64,000 bases of DNA from Enterococcus durans NBRC 100479 = LMG 10746 (GTDB taxonomy: Bacteria; Bacillota; Bacilli; Lactobacillales; Enterococcaceae). Shown in pieces: positions 35,223 through 44,457 of this stretch (its first letter is position 1; each line of letters starts with the position of its first letter). The notes under the pieces are model-generated. The model was not told the origin of the DNA and searched no databases. It worked only from the letters and a program-made list of their open reading frames with translations. The DNA lies in assembly GCF_001544215.1 (NCBI RefSeq), contig NZ_BCQB01000006.1, positions 35,140 through 99,139 of the forward strand. The letters are read 5' to 3'. A program made the position numbers and the translations under genes.

Positions 35223-36782
35223 TTATTCTTCTTTTATTTTTCTCAGGCTGCTGTTTTTTGAATAAAAACCAAGAGCTACAAATGAGGCCAAAGACAAATA
35301 TAGCGGTACTTGATAACGTGATTGGATTTCCACGATCAGGTAAAAAACGATGATTGCTACATAAAGCATTTCAAAATAAAACAATCCATTGTCATTGTGG
35401 GAAGAAAGTCGTGGATGTCTATTCCAAAACAGTCTTTTTAGTAAAGCTAGTAAACTTGCGGCAATGAATAGCAATTGATTGCTAGTGATGATAGCATCCC
35501 AGATCTTGACACTCTTTTTTTGAATAAATACTTCATCTGAAGGATATAATTTGATATTTTGATAAATCAAACGTACCCAAGTTTCATCAGTCGCAAAATT
35601 TTTCATTTTTGCTTCTAAAAAACCTGTCCATTGTCCGAATGTTTTCCTTTGCGCAAATTGATTGTCACGATACTGGATCAAGTACGTTTGCATCTCATTA
35701 AATCGTTTGGCTTGGCTGATTGTTGTATCTTGTTTTATTTTTTCTAGTTGCTCGATGATTTTTTCATTGTACATACCATTTTTGTCACTATTTTGACCTG
35801 TAGCGATCGTGTAATCGATCCCTACATTGGCATTAGCCACCGGTAACTGATACCACAAACGATCTAGCTGAGTTTGAAATCCGCTAACCACCAGAAAGGC
35901 TCCTAAAATAATCGCGGAGGTAGCGATCCGCTTTTTAGCCGAGTAACGCTGCGATGCTCGATCATTTCCATAACTAAAAATAGCGTATAAAAAGTTCGCA
36001 GCAGCAATGATCAACATCATCGGGCGAAATAGATTTCCCACGAGCAGACTAGCAATCACTGCCGCAGTAAACGCCCAATATTGGCGCGTAGTCCGCTCAT
36101 ATTCAGGCCTAAATAGCTTATTGAAGAAGAAGACACTCAATAAAACAAAGGTTAACCAAAGAGGTTCAGCACCGATCAATCCACTGTAGATATAATAATT
36201 CGGGATCAAGTAAAAAAGTAGGGCAGCGATGATGCCTGCACGTTTTCCACCCCAAAATTCAATGATGTAGTAAAGTAAGATTGCATCAAGAAATGTCAAC
36301 GTGATATTTAAGAATTGTAAAACCAAAACATTTTTCATTACTACCCAATAAAAAGCCCCAAACAGCGAACCAATATGCAAAACATGCGGATAAATCAAAT
36401 CTAGATCCAACATTCCTCGTTTAAGCAATATAGGCCAGCTAAAGCCCGAAGCTCTGAGATCGGCTAACACATTGTAAGACCACATATCTGATACCGGTTC
36501 AAGTGGATAGATAAATATCATGATGATTTTAGGTATAGTCAGAAGAAACAATACCAGCAATAGCCAGCCTAAATAGTTTTTCTCTAACACTTTACTGATT
36601 TGTATGATCGCGATGAAAACACCAATACTAATTACACCGCCTATCACCAGCCATAGCCAATCAGCACGTGCATTTTCAAAATAAGCTTGCCACACGATCC
36701 AAAGAGAATTTCCTAAGACTACAAATGTCAAACACAGACCAAAATAGTGAACGATTTTTTTTAACCCTAATTCTTTTTTCAC
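35223..36782 (-). CDS. Multi-spanning membrane protein, GT39/GT-C-like glycosyltransferase candidate
   Basis: This ~519-aa protein has about ten or more hydrophobic helices, a long extracytoplasmic loop (roughly residues 325-430, rich in Asn, Gln, Lys) and a final helical pair. The arrangement recalls GT-C membrane glycosyltransferases that use lipid-linked sugars, with an early acidic loop YPLEPVSDMWSY. The start chosen is GTG at 36782, which overlaps the upstream stop as GTGA behind GGGGGAA and implies translational coupling. The coupled GT2 gene supports a role in surface polysaccharide assembly. The specific reaction is unknown. Confidence 0.6.
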   Translation of the reverse strand: MKKELGLKKIVHYFGLCLTFVVLGNSLWIVWQAYFENARADWLWLVIGGVISIGVFIAIIQISKVLEKNYLGWLLLVLFLLTIPKIIMIFIYPLEPVSDMWSYNVLADLRASGFSWPILLKRGMLDLDLIYPHVLHIGSLFGAFYWVVMKNVLVLQFLNITLTFLDAILLYYIIEFWGGKRAGIIAALLFYLIPNYYIYSGLIGAEPLWLTFVLLSVFFFNKLFRPEYERTTRQYWAFTAAVIASLLVGNLFRPMMLIIAAANFLYAIFSYGNDRASQRYSAKKRIATSAIILGAFLVVSGFQTQLDRLWYQLPVANANVGIDYTIATGQNSDKNGMYNEKIIEQLEKIKQDTTISQAKRFNEMQTYLIQYRDNQFAQRKTFGQWTGFLEAKMKNFATDETWVRLIYQNIKLYPSDEVFIQKKSVKIWDAIITSNQLLFIAASLLALLKRLFWNRHPRLSSHNDNGLFYFEMLYVAIIVFYLIVEIQSRYQVPLYLSLASFVALGFYSKNSSLRKIKEE

Positions 36783-38080
36783 TTTACTTCCCCCAGTTCT
36801 TTGGAAGATTGACTGCCATCGTGACTGGTTTTTTCCCAATTGTTTTTACCTATCACTAAACGGAAAAAAGCGATGTAAGCTACTGGTGACAACAGCCATG
36901 TATACAAAAGATTGCCATAAGCAAACTTTAGAATCGATAGTTTATTGTCCAGTGTTTTATCCACTTTTAACACATAGGCAGTCGAATAATACACTGTAAA
37001 CGCAATGAGTCCGTTGATCAGAAGGATGCCACAAAAAATGAAAAAAGTAGATAACGGATAATGGAAGAATAGAATGATCATTACAATGATCGATACCAAT
37101 GATGATGGAAAAATCAGCATCGAAAAAAAGGCAGAAATCATAAAAGCCACAATATCCGATTTTAATTGCGGACTGATCATTTTACTTTTGAAAACAGATT
37201 TTGTGTACCGAAAAAAGCATTGCATGCCGCCTTGACACCAACGAACGCGTTGCCTGATCAACTTGTGATAACTCAAAACTCCTTCTTGTGGAACCAGTGT
37301 TTGGGGTAAGAAACCACCATAATACCCTTTCAATAAACCATTGATAGAAAAATCCAAATCATCTAGCAATGTTCCTCGCCAACGAATTTCACTAGTCATT
37401 TTCAATGTCATGAATTGCCCATTTCCACTTGCCAAAGCTGAACCCCAATCGTTACGAATAATCTGTGACAACAAATTGATAATCTCAAATTCAAACTTTT
37501 GCATCAATGTTAAAAAGCTGTTGGCATTGACGATTTGAACGCCAGTTTGGATCAAATCATAGTTGGAATGAATAAATGCTTGGTAAACATTTGAAAAGAG
37601 TAAAATATCCGGGGTACTGTCACTGTCGATGACCCCAACGATTATTTTATTTTCATCTAGACCTAGCGTTTCGATCCAGTCTAATCCTACATTTAATGCT
37701 GCTCCCTTCCCTTCTTGTGCATCAGGTAGTTCTCGTGTAATCACTTTTAAATTGGGATATCCCTGATAATTAGCAAGTACTTCGGCGGTTCCATCTGTTG
37801 AGGCGTCATTGATTACCACTAAGGTAATGGGAATCTCATTTTTTAGCTTGTTACTGATTTCCACTAAATTCTCAATCATCGCCCCGATTGTTTCCTTTTC
37901 ATTTAGCGTAGGTACGAGGACAAACATTTTATCAAACGAACGTAAAACTTCTTTGACATAATGTTCTTTTGAACGTTTGTGGCGCAGGGCTAAAAAAAGC
38001 TCCCATATCCCATAACCACTAACGGCAAACAATGAAATAAGCAATGGAATAAACAGATAGTTGACATGTAACTGTGACAT
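36779..38080 (-). CDS. Processive family 2 glycosyltransferase, membrane-bound
   Basis: This 433-aa protein has one N-terminal helix, a cytoplasmic GT-A domain and three or four C-terminal helices. The family residues are visible: VPTLNEKETIG, VVINDASTDGT, the DxD-type VIDSDSTPD, the acceptor motif DDLDFS and RQRVRWCQGG (the Q-x-x-R-W motif of processive beta-glycosyltransferases such as hyaluronan, cellulose and PNAG synthases). It likely polymerises and exports a polysaccharide from UDP-sugars. The start follows GGAGG. It heads a three-gene unit with the membrane protein and the broken UDP-GlcNAc epimerase, which hints at a HexNAc-containing polymer. Confidence 0.82.
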   Translation of the reverse strand: MSQLHVNYLFIPLLISLFAVSGYGIWELFLALRHKRSKEHYVKEVLRSFDKMFVLVPTLNEKETIGAMIENLVEISNKLKNEIPITLVVINDASTDGTAEVLANYQGYPNLKVITRELPDAQEGKGAALNVGLDWIETLGLDENKIIVGVIDSDSTPDILLFSNVYQAFIHSNYDLIQTGVQIVNANSFLTLMQKFEFEIINLLSQIIRNDWGSALASGNGQFMTLKMTSEIRWRGTLLDDLDFSINGLLKGYYGGFLPQTLVPQEGVLSYHKLIRQRVRWCQGGMQCFFRYTKSVFKSKMISPQLKSDIVAFMISAFFSMLIFPSSLVSIIVMIILFFHYPLSTFFIFCGILLINGLIAFTVYYSTAYVLKVDKTLDNKLSILKFAYGNLLYTWLLSPVAYIAFFRLVIGKNNWEKTSHDGSQSSKELGEVK

Positions 38081-38534
38081 AGGTTATTTCCTCCATAATT
38101 GAGACATACCATTTTTAACTTTGTGATTATTTCATGGTGCGTTGTGAAAAAATTTATGAAATAAGTTGTCCAGTTAATTCCTCATAAAATCGCCTTCTTA
38201 TTATGTATATACAATATACTTACTTTGTGTAAGCCATTATAATCCTAGTCACTTTTTTCCGCTAGTAAAAATACTTTTTTCACAAAATCCGGAATATCGG
38301 TAGCGTTTCAATAAAATCGATTAGGAAAAATCACCCAAATAAGTGAACTCAAAAGGAAAAAAAGTGAAAGAAAAAAATAGGCAATTTTAATGGACAAACA
38401 GTGACAAAAAGCTAATCTTATGTTAAATTTTATGCCGTTTATTTTCCTTGATCTATGACACGTTTTATTACAAGGAGAACAAAATCATTCTTCTCTATAT
38501 ACATGTACAATTTTTCACGATTCGATGCAAAATA
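38081..38534. promoter_or_regulatory. Upstream region of the polysaccharide cluster with a dyad after a -10 box
   Basis: A minus-strand TATAAT (38236-38241) lacks a clear -35 box. About 16-30 bases downstream lies the perfect dyad GTATAT-N3-ATATAC (38205-38219), placed like an operator. The rest is A+T-rich with no credible reading frame. Confidence 0.4.
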
Positions 38535-38573
38535 GAACCTCCCAAAAATAGTGATCACTACTTTCGGGAGGTC
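38535..38573. terminator. Hairpin terminator after truA
   Basis: Stem ACCTCCC / GGGAGGT encloses a second dyad TAGTGATCACTA. It lies 55 bases after the truA stop; the T tract on the minus strand is weak (TTCTATTTT). Confidence 0.55.
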
Positions 38574-38627
38574 CCATTGACTTTTCGACTTATATTTTTT
38601 ACAAGCGCACTTGTATATTTATTCTAT

Positions 38628-39368
38628 TTATTGATAATACACTTCATCTAGAAATAGTCCTTGCGCAGGCACTGTTTCACCCGCTTGCTTTCGTATTTTG
38701 TTTTCAAAAATCTCATCGATTTCTGTGACTTGCATTTTGCCTGTTCCGATATCCAGCAAAGTTCCCATGATGATCCGCACCATCTTGTACAAGAAACCAT
38801 CACCTACAAATGTAAAGTGCAACATTTGTCCTTCTTGTTCGATCGATAGTTCTTGAATCGTCCGAACCGTTGATTTTTTCGTCTTTTTCAATGCCGAAAA
38901 ACCAATAAAATCATGTGTGCCTTCCAATTTTTGGCAAGCTGCCTTCATTTTAGCAAGATCTAACGTTTGGGGAAAATAAAAACTATGATTGCGTTCGAAA
39001 ACTGTTGGAATTGTTTCATTCCAGACATAATAGCTATATTTCTTACCTTTTGCGTTGTAGCGTGCATGGAAACGTTCAGGCATTTCTTCGATTTGTTTCA
39101 CCACGATATCTCTTGGCAGATAGCGATTCAAAAAAGCAAGCATTTCCTGTAATGCCATCTCCGAGGAAGTTTTAAAGTTTGCTACTTGTCCCCTCGCATG
39201 TGTTCCAGCATCTGTTCTGCCAGAACCAATGATTTCGATTGTTTCACCAGTCATCTTTGCTAACGTTGCTTCGATTTTTCCTTGGATCGTTTTATCGTCA
39301 TCACCTAGCCGTTGCCAACCAGAGTATCGTTTACCATCATATTCGATCGTTAATTTTATGTTTCTCAT
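38628..39368 (-). CDS. truA: tRNA pseudouridine(38-40) synthase TruA
   Basis: This 246-aa cytoplasmic enzyme converts uridines 38-40 of the tRNA anticodon arm to pseudouridine. The start MRNIKLTIEYDGKRYSGWQR and the catalytic motif SGRTDAGTHARGQVANF with the nucleophilic Asp are diagnostic, and FLYKMVRIIMGTLLDIGTGK marks the C-terminal half. The length is normal. It is not in the usual ecf-truA-rplM context here; the downstream neighbour is a hairpin terminator and the upstream one a DUF998-like gene. Confidence 0.95.
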   Translation of the reverse strand: MRNIKLTIEYDGKRYSGWQRLGDDDKTIQGKIEATLAKMTGETIEIIGSGRTDAGTHARGQVANFKTSSEMALQEMLAFLNRYLPRDIVVKQIEEMPERFHARYNAKGKKYSYYVWNETIPTVFERNHSFYFPQTLDLAKMKAACQKLEGTHDFIGFSALKKTKKSTVRTIQELSIEQEGQMLHFTFVGDGFLYKMVRIIMGTLLDIGTGKMQVTEIDEIFENKIRKQAGETVPAQGLFLDEVYYQ

Positions 39369-39440
39369 CTAAATTTATAAGCTCCCTCATGGAATTTTTT
39401 ATGCCTTAGTCGATTCATCTTATCATTTTGAAACTCAAAA

Positions 39441-40076
39441 TCAAGGTTTTATTTGCAAGATACTTAATATTCCAATCGGCAAATAATTGAAGAAGAAACT
39501 AAGTCGTTGCCAGAAACCTAATTGATTCAACAGTGGCAACCGATTCACCCCAGGTATCCTAGCTAAACCGTACCCACTAGCAACTAAAAAGCTAATGATC
39601 GTCAACCCCAAAAAAAGCTGACTGAATTGCGTATTTCCCATTGTACGATAAATGAGAAAAACAATTAAGGGAAAGAGTAGGAAACCAGCATAACCGATCC
39701 CTGAACCTATATTGTGGACCCAAGTTGACAGATTCCATGAGGATTCGTTCGTATCCACACTGAATAGTCCAGTAAAAATACAGTCACATACCCCATAAAA
39801 ACCAATAGCTGCAGCTAGTATCAAAGCCAATGGCCTTGATGCCGCTACAAAAGTCTGATACATGGCAGGGAGTGCTAGAACAAAGAAACAGCCTGAAACA
39901 ACTGACCAAATCAAAAAAGCTTTTCTAACAGGACTGCCCACATCGCCAAAAACACTGATCACTGTGGTCATTTGATTTAATTGAGGATAGAAAAACCCTA
40001 AAATATAGGGTGTCAAAAAATCACTCACGACACCCGCTAACAAAAAATAAAAACCATATCTACGTAAAAACTCCAT
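39441..40076 (-). CDS. DUF998-like six-helix membrane protein
   Basis: This 211-aa protein has six hydrophobic segments and a polar N-terminal MEFLRRYGFYFLLAGVVSDF. The spacing and the motifs VHNIGSGIGYAGFLLFPL and DCIFTGLFSVD resemble DUF998-type membrane proteins of unknown function. No ion-binding or catalytic set is evident. It lies 72 bases upstream of truA on the same strand, so cotranscription is possible, but no functional link is known. The ATG is preceded by AGAAGAGGGAGA. Confidence 0.6.
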   Translation of the reverse strand: MEFLRRYGFYFLLAGVVSDFLTPYILGFFYPQLNQMTTVISVFGDVGSPVRKAFLIWSVVSGCFFVLALPAMYQTFVAASRPLALILAAAIGFYGVCDCIFTGLFSVDTNESSWNLSTWVHNIGSGIGYAGFLLFPLIVFLIYRTMGNTQFSQLFLGLTIISFLVASGYGLARIPGVNRLPLLNQLGFWQRLSFFFNYLPIGILSILQIKP

Positions 40077-40249
40077 ATTCTCCCTCTTCTCGTATCTAAG
40101 AAAAACAATCTCAACCAGTTCATTTAAAGATTGCCTTACCTTACTCTATGGAAATTGTATCTAACTATGGAAAATTAGACAAGTTTCACTATACTCGCTT
40201 TTGGTTGCATTTTTTCTTGCACTTATTTCGAAAGAAAGAATATGGAACA

Positions 40250-40408
40250 AATCTAAAAATCAGTTTTGCTACAGACTCTCGAATAAACGGCGGGAGCAGA
40301 AGCAACTCCTTCTTAAATAAGCCGAAACTCACAAAAATTTGAAAAGCAATTTTCATTCATTTCTTCTTATTTCTCGGAGTTAAACACTTCTGTCCCAACC
40401 TCTTTTTT
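40250..40408 (-). repeat. Family-2 intergenic repeat, inverted orientation
   Basis: The element reads in reverse: TCTCGAATAAACGGCGGGAG at the left, then AGCAACTCCTTCTTAAATAAG, and finally CACTTCTGTCCCAACCTC at the right. It adjoins the 3' end of the YesN-like gene (55 bases). Confidence 0.78.
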
Positions 40409-40462
40409 TCCAATTTCTCAAACCTAAACGATTTTTGTCTCGATCTCAATCTATGGAGTTGT

Positions 40463-41902
40463 TCAACCTCGTTCTTCTCGGTAATCTTTTGGAGATTTGC
40501 CTACGATCTTTTTGAATAGTTTAGAGAAATAAGTCGTGTTATTATAACCTATCTCAGCAGATATCTCATTGATATTCTGATTGCTGTGGAGGAGCAGCCA
40601 CTTTGCCTGTTCGATACGCAAATGATTGAGGTAGGCAGAAAAACTTTTTTTCGTTTCTTTCTTGAATAATTGTCCAAGATACATGACATTCAAATGCAAG
40701 TTCTCGGAGACATCTTTCAAGGTCAATGGTTCTTTGAACTGTTCATGTAAAATCGAGATCACTCGCTCAACATTCTCACTATATTTTTTTTGTTTTTGTT
40801 GGGCTTTGATCAGAGACAGCAATAATTCATGGAGTTCTTGCACTGTTTTAGCCTGATTGATGTACTGTATCCCTTTGAAGTATTCCTCATCTTCTAAACT
40901 GATCAATTCTCTTTGGATATCCATGAACAGTAAGAAGCTAAAATGCCGGATATCTTCTGGCGTCATGACGGCTGTCTGAAACTGCTCAAAAAAATCGGTC
41001 ACCATCTGTTGTGCTACGTCCAGTTGACCACTTTGAAGTGAGCGGCTAAACGAAGAAAAGTCAATGGCCTGTTCTTCCGCTGCGGCTTGCTCTGCAAAAA
41101 AGATTTGTTGGTCTTTCTCCCCATAAAACTGGTGCAACTGTAGATTATCCTTTGCATGTTGGTAACTTTCAGGTATCTTATCTGGATCTGCTGTTTCATC
41201 CCCTATACTGATGAACCACTCTTGATCGGTACACTGGTTTTGGATAAAACGACAAAATCTTGAAATAGCTGTTTCATTCAGCAACAGTGTAAACAGAAGC
41301 ATCTCACCGAAATTTCGTTGTGAATAAAAGGATTCTTGCTGATTTCTCAGCCACTCATAGACTGGTTTTTCCATCGTCCGTGGGAGCTGGGCCAATAAAA
41401 TACGTCTTTGCTCTCCCCCTATTTTTGCTAACAGCTCTTCTTCGCTTGATTCATCAAGTTCCTCATTGAGCCATTGACTAAAAAGGACTTCTTGATAAAT
41501 CTCTTGCTGGTTTTTTTGCTCATTTTGTTGATCTAACCGTTGCTTCACTTTTCTCAGGCTGTCACTTAGTTCTGCTTTATTGACTGGCTTCATCAGGTAA
41601 TTGACCGCACCTAGTTGCATCCCGCTCTTTAGATAATCAAATTCCTGATAACCAGAAAGTATCATAAATTCAAATGTATGGTGTTCTTTTTGTGCCGCTT
41701 CGATAAATTCAAGACCATTCATCTCAGGCATCGTCACATCTGTTATGACTAAATCGATTTTCTGGTTTTCTAGTATTGATAGTCCTTGCATAGCATTTTC
41801 GGCAGTTGCTACCACTTGAAATCCTAGACTTGGCCAGTCAATGATCTTTTTTAGTCCAGTCAAAATCATATATTCATCATCTACTAATAACACTCGATAC
41901 AT
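40463..41902 (-). CDS. YesN-type response regulator (REC + AraC HTH)
   Basis: This 479-aa cytoplasmic regulator has an N-terminal receiver domain (VLLVDDE, phospho-acceptor Asp55 in VITDVTMPEMNG, Lys in MKPVNKAEL), a middle linker of about 250 residues and a C-terminal AraC double helix-turn-helix (LTLKDVSENLHLNVMYLGQL and NINEISAEIGYNNTTYFSKLF). It answers to the upstream YesM-like kinase, whose gene it overlaps by 26 bases. By family and position it should activate the adjacent Lpl-type sugar importer. The start follows GGGGAAG. Confidence 0.9.
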   Translation of the reverse strand: MYRVLLVDDEYMILTGLKKIIDWPSLGFQVVATAENAMQGLSILENQKIDLVITDVTMPEMNGLEFIEAAQKEHHTFEFMILSGYQEFDYLKSGMQLGAVNYLMKPVNKAELSDSLRKVKQRLDQQNEQKNQQEIYQEVLFSQWLNEELDESSEEELLAKIGGEQRRILLAQLPRTMEKPVYEWLRNQQESFYSQRNFGEMLLFTLLLNETAISRFCRFIQNQCTDQEWFISIGDETADPDKIPESYQHAKDNLQLHQFYGEKDQQIFFAEQAAAEEQAIDFSSFSRSLQSGQLDVAQQMVTDFFEQFQTAVMTPEDIRHFSFLLFMDIQRELISLEDEEYFKGIQYINQAKTVQELHELLLSLIKAQQKQKKYSENVERVISILHEQFKEPLTLKDVSENLHLNVMYLGQLFKKETKKSFSAYLNHLRIEQAKWLLLHSNQNINEISAEIGYNNTTYFSKLFKKIVGKSPKDYREERG

Positions 41903-43634
41903 CTTTCTTCCCCTTTTCCTTGAATGTGATAGTAACCGTTAGACCTCCTTCTTTATTTTTTGTCAATCTCATTTGATAACTACTGCCAAAGCTAGCACGT
42001 AACCGTTCATTGACATTTTGCAAACCAATCGATTGGTAAAGTTCGACTTTGGGTTGTGCCAGTCTAGCTTCGATCTCTTCAATGCGTTCTGGTGTGATCC
42101 CTTTACCGTTATCTTTGACGACGATCATTACTCGCTGCCCTTCATGAAAGACTTTGACACTCAATGCATTATCAAAACGAGTAAAGTCGATCCCGTGTTT
42201 GAAATAATTTTCGATCAAAGGTTGGATCACAAACTTGGGCACTTCGATTTTTTCTAGCTCGGGAGCAAGAGAAAAATGATAGGCAATGCGGTTCGGATAA
42301 CGCATTTGATATAAATAGACATACTTTTCACAAAAATCCAGCTCTTCTTTTAAACTGATCGTTTTTTCCTGGTTTGTATTGTTCCGTAACAACGCCGAAA
42401 ATGCGTAAACTACATCAGCTAGTTCTTCGCTTCCTTCACTTAGGGCATACATTCGGATATATTCCAGTGTATTATATAAAAAATGTGGGTTGATCTGCGC
42501 TTGCAGTGCACGCATATGCGCATCTTGTTGTTTGATTTCCAATTTATAGATGTCTTCCACAAACTGATTGATACTATCTAGCATTTCATTGATACCGACC
42601 GACAGATCCTTCAATTCATATTCTGTCAAAGTAGTATCGATGCGTGTATCCAGATTTCCTTTCGCAGTTTCATCCATTGCGGACATCACGATATCCACTT
42701 GTTGCGAATAACGTTTGAACGTGCGGTACAAAAAGTAAAGGAGGACGCCATCTAAAATGATCACTCCAACCACTAAAGGTGCAAGATTTCTGGCAATTGC
42801 CTGCCAAACGGACTGGCGATCCAAAGTAGCTAATACTCGATAATCATCTGGCAATCGCTGATAGCGGACAAAGTTGCGCTGATTCAACTCTTCGATCGGC
42901 AATGTAGAATTTTTTTGGAGGCTCTTTAGGATCGTCTGCTCTTGCATCGTCAATACTGTTTTAGGCATACCCTTGTCATGGAAAGTATAGAGCCGATTCG
43001 TCGTTCCTGAAATCATATACAACGACAACCCGTTGAAAGAATTCAGGCTTTCCAAGGTAGCGTCCAGTTCTTGTTTATCAAAGCCAACAAAGATACTCCC
43101 TACTTCACTCCCACCTTGTGTGATGGACAGTTTAATATAAAATGCATCTGAAAGCTTTGGCGTACCACTGTGAATAGTACCTCCTTTGTTCTCCCTTGAT
43201 GATTCAAAGTATTCAGGCAGTTGGCTAAAAACGACATACAAAGTACTGACTTCTTCATAATTCACATAGATATCCCGCATTTGATTGGGAAAGGATTGAA
43301 AATCTGCTATGTTTTGCTGTTGGTCATAGGCATACATCAAATACTGATCGATGGGTTTGGTCAAGTAAGTGGTCGCATTCTCGATTTTTTCTGAATTTCC
43401 GAATAACTGATCTTTGATGATTTTACTTAGGGTAGTTTTGTCGTTCAGTGTCCGACTTGTGCTTTGCAGTGCTTCATTCGTCATTTGTTCTGCTTGTGCT
43501 TGTGTTTGCATCCAAGTATGGACACTAATGATCCCTGTCGCTAACATCGTCAATAAGATCATGACCAGCGCATACTTTCTCAGCAACCGATTCAACAATG
43601 TCCCCTTCGCAAATAAGATACTTAGCTTACTCAT
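41877..43634 (-). CDS. YesM-type sensor histidine kinase
   Basis: This 585-aa membrane kinase has a first helix at about residues 21-42, an extracytoplasmic sensor domain (~43-285) and a second helix at ~286-306. A HAMP segment follows (SAMDETAKGNLDTRIDTTL), then the His_kinase box QINPHFLYNTLEYIRM with the phospho-His, the N box QPLIENYFKHGI and the G box VVKDNGKGI. It likely senses an oligosaccharide or its binding protein and phosphorylates the YesN-like regulator. It overlaps yesL by eight bases upstream and yesN downstream, so the three genes form one unit. Confidence 0.92.
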   Translation of the reverse strand: MSKLSILFAKGTLLNRLLRKYALVMILLTMLATGIISVHTWMQTQAQAEQMTNEALQSTSRTLNDKTTLSKIIKDQLFGNSEKIENATTYLTKPIDQYLMYAYDQQQNIADFQSFPNQMRDIYVNYEEVSTLYVVFSQLPEYFESSRENKGGTIHSGTPKLSDAFYIKLSITQGGSEVGSIFVGFDKQELDATLESLNSFNGLSLYMISGTTNRLYTFHDKGMPKTVLTMQEQTILKSLQKNSTLPIEELNQRNFVRYQRLPDDYRVLATLDRQSVWQAIARNLAPLVVGVIILDGVLLYFLYRTFKRYSQQVDIVMSAMDETAKGNLDTRIDTTLTEYELKDLSVGINEMLDSINQFVEDIYKLEIKQQDAHMRALQAQINPHFLYNTLEYIRMYALSEGSEELADVVYAFSALLRNNTNQEKTISLKEELDFCEKYVYLYQMRYPNRIAYHFSLAPELEKIEVPKFVIQPLIENYFKHGIDFTRFDNALSVKVFHEGQRVMIVVKDNGKGITPERIEEIEARLAQPKVELYQSIGLQNVNERLRASFGSSYQMRLTKNKEGGLTVTITFKEKGKKDVSSVISR

Positions 43635-44241
43635 AACTTTCCAATTGCGTGTCTAACTTTTCCCGCCACTGTTTGGTCACCAAGCCGTTCCAAACGGTGA
43701 GCAGTCCGATCAAACCGAAAAGAATCAATCCCTTGTAATTCCAAGTGATCCAGAAAATGATGCCCCCGCCGATCAGTAATTTTAAAAATGCGGGAAAACT
43801 AGAGAAACTAGAGACAAAACTTAATTTTAGTAAATTAGGTAGCGAGATTTCATATTCACTATCTAAGATCAAACTATATTGATACGTTGCATAAGCATAA
43901 AGCAAGGCAAAAATAAGTACAAAATCGATCACTAAAAACAAGATTCCCTTGATTTGAACGGATAGATACAAATTATAACCAAGCAAAAGTGCAACGACTA
44001 AAAATAAACCAAACAACAGATTTCCTCGCTTAAACGATTGCTTGAAAATTTGCCATCCTCGTTTAAACGTAATTTCTTTATACTCAAACTCGTACGTATA
44101 AAATAGTTCATTCACAGCCTTGCATGCTGGACCAATCCCTAGAACGATCCCTCCAAGTACTGTGTATGCCCAAAAATATAACGTCAGTTTCATAACGACC
44201 CAGACTCTGATAAATAATGTTTCCAATGCTTTCCCTAACAT
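43627..44241 (-). CDS. YesL-family (DUF624) membrane protein
   Basis: This 204-aa protein starts MLGKALETLFIRVWVVMKLT and has five or so hydrophobic helices. The YesL/DUF624 family is constantly linked to YesMN and Lpl-type ABC importers, with no proven biochemical function. The ATG at 44241 follows TTGGAGGGG; a longer frame begins 23 codons upstream without a site. It is the first gene of the yesL-yesM-yesN unit and has a promoter and a cre site upstream. Confidence 0.82.
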   Translation of the reverse strand: MLGKALETLFIRVWVVMKLTLYFWAYTVLGGIVLGIGPACKAVNELFYTYEFEYKEITFKRGWQIFKQSFKRGNLLFGLFLVVALLLGYNLYLSVQIKGILFLVIDFVLIFALLYAYATYQYSLILDSEYEISLPNLLKLSFVSSFSSFPAFLKLLIGGGIIFWITWNYKGLILFGLIGLLTVWNGLVTKQWREKLDTQLESYE

Positions 44242-44277
44242 AACTATCCCCTCCAAGAACGACTTGTATTCCTTTTC

Positions 44278-44305
44278 ATTATACAAGAGCAACGTATAAG
44301 TAAAC
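44278..44305 (-). promoter_or_regulatory. Promoter of the yesL-yesM-yesN unit
   Basis: TATAAT (minus strand, 44278-44283) is preceded at 16 bases by GTTTAC (44300-44305). It lies about 37 bases before the yesL start. Confidence 0.5.
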
Positions 44306-44343
44306 CACACTTTTTCTACGATACCCTAATTTATTTTTCTTTT

Positions 44344-44357
44344 TATAAACGTTTACT
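44344..44357. promoter_or_regulatory. CcpA cre site upstream of yesL
   Basis: TATAAACGTTTACT matches the cre pattern TGNAANCGNWNNCW at all but one position. It lies upstream of the yesL promoter and next to the terminator of the Lpl genes. Confidence 0.6.
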
Positions 44358-44360
44358 TTA

Positions 44361-44422
44361 CTAAAAAATAAGCAGAATCAACCAAAAATCTGAAGTGCAA
44401 TTTTCGGAAAAATTCTGCTTAT
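44361..44422 (-). terminator. Terminator after the solute-binding protein
   Basis: A perfect 11-bp stem ATAAGCAGAAT / ATTCTGCTTAT encloses a 33-base loop and is followed on the minus strand by TTTTTTAG. It lies about 36 bases after the binding-protein stop. Confidence 0.7.
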
Positions 44423-44457
44423 CTTTAGGAGCTTAGCACTTTGACTTAGCTTCTTAT

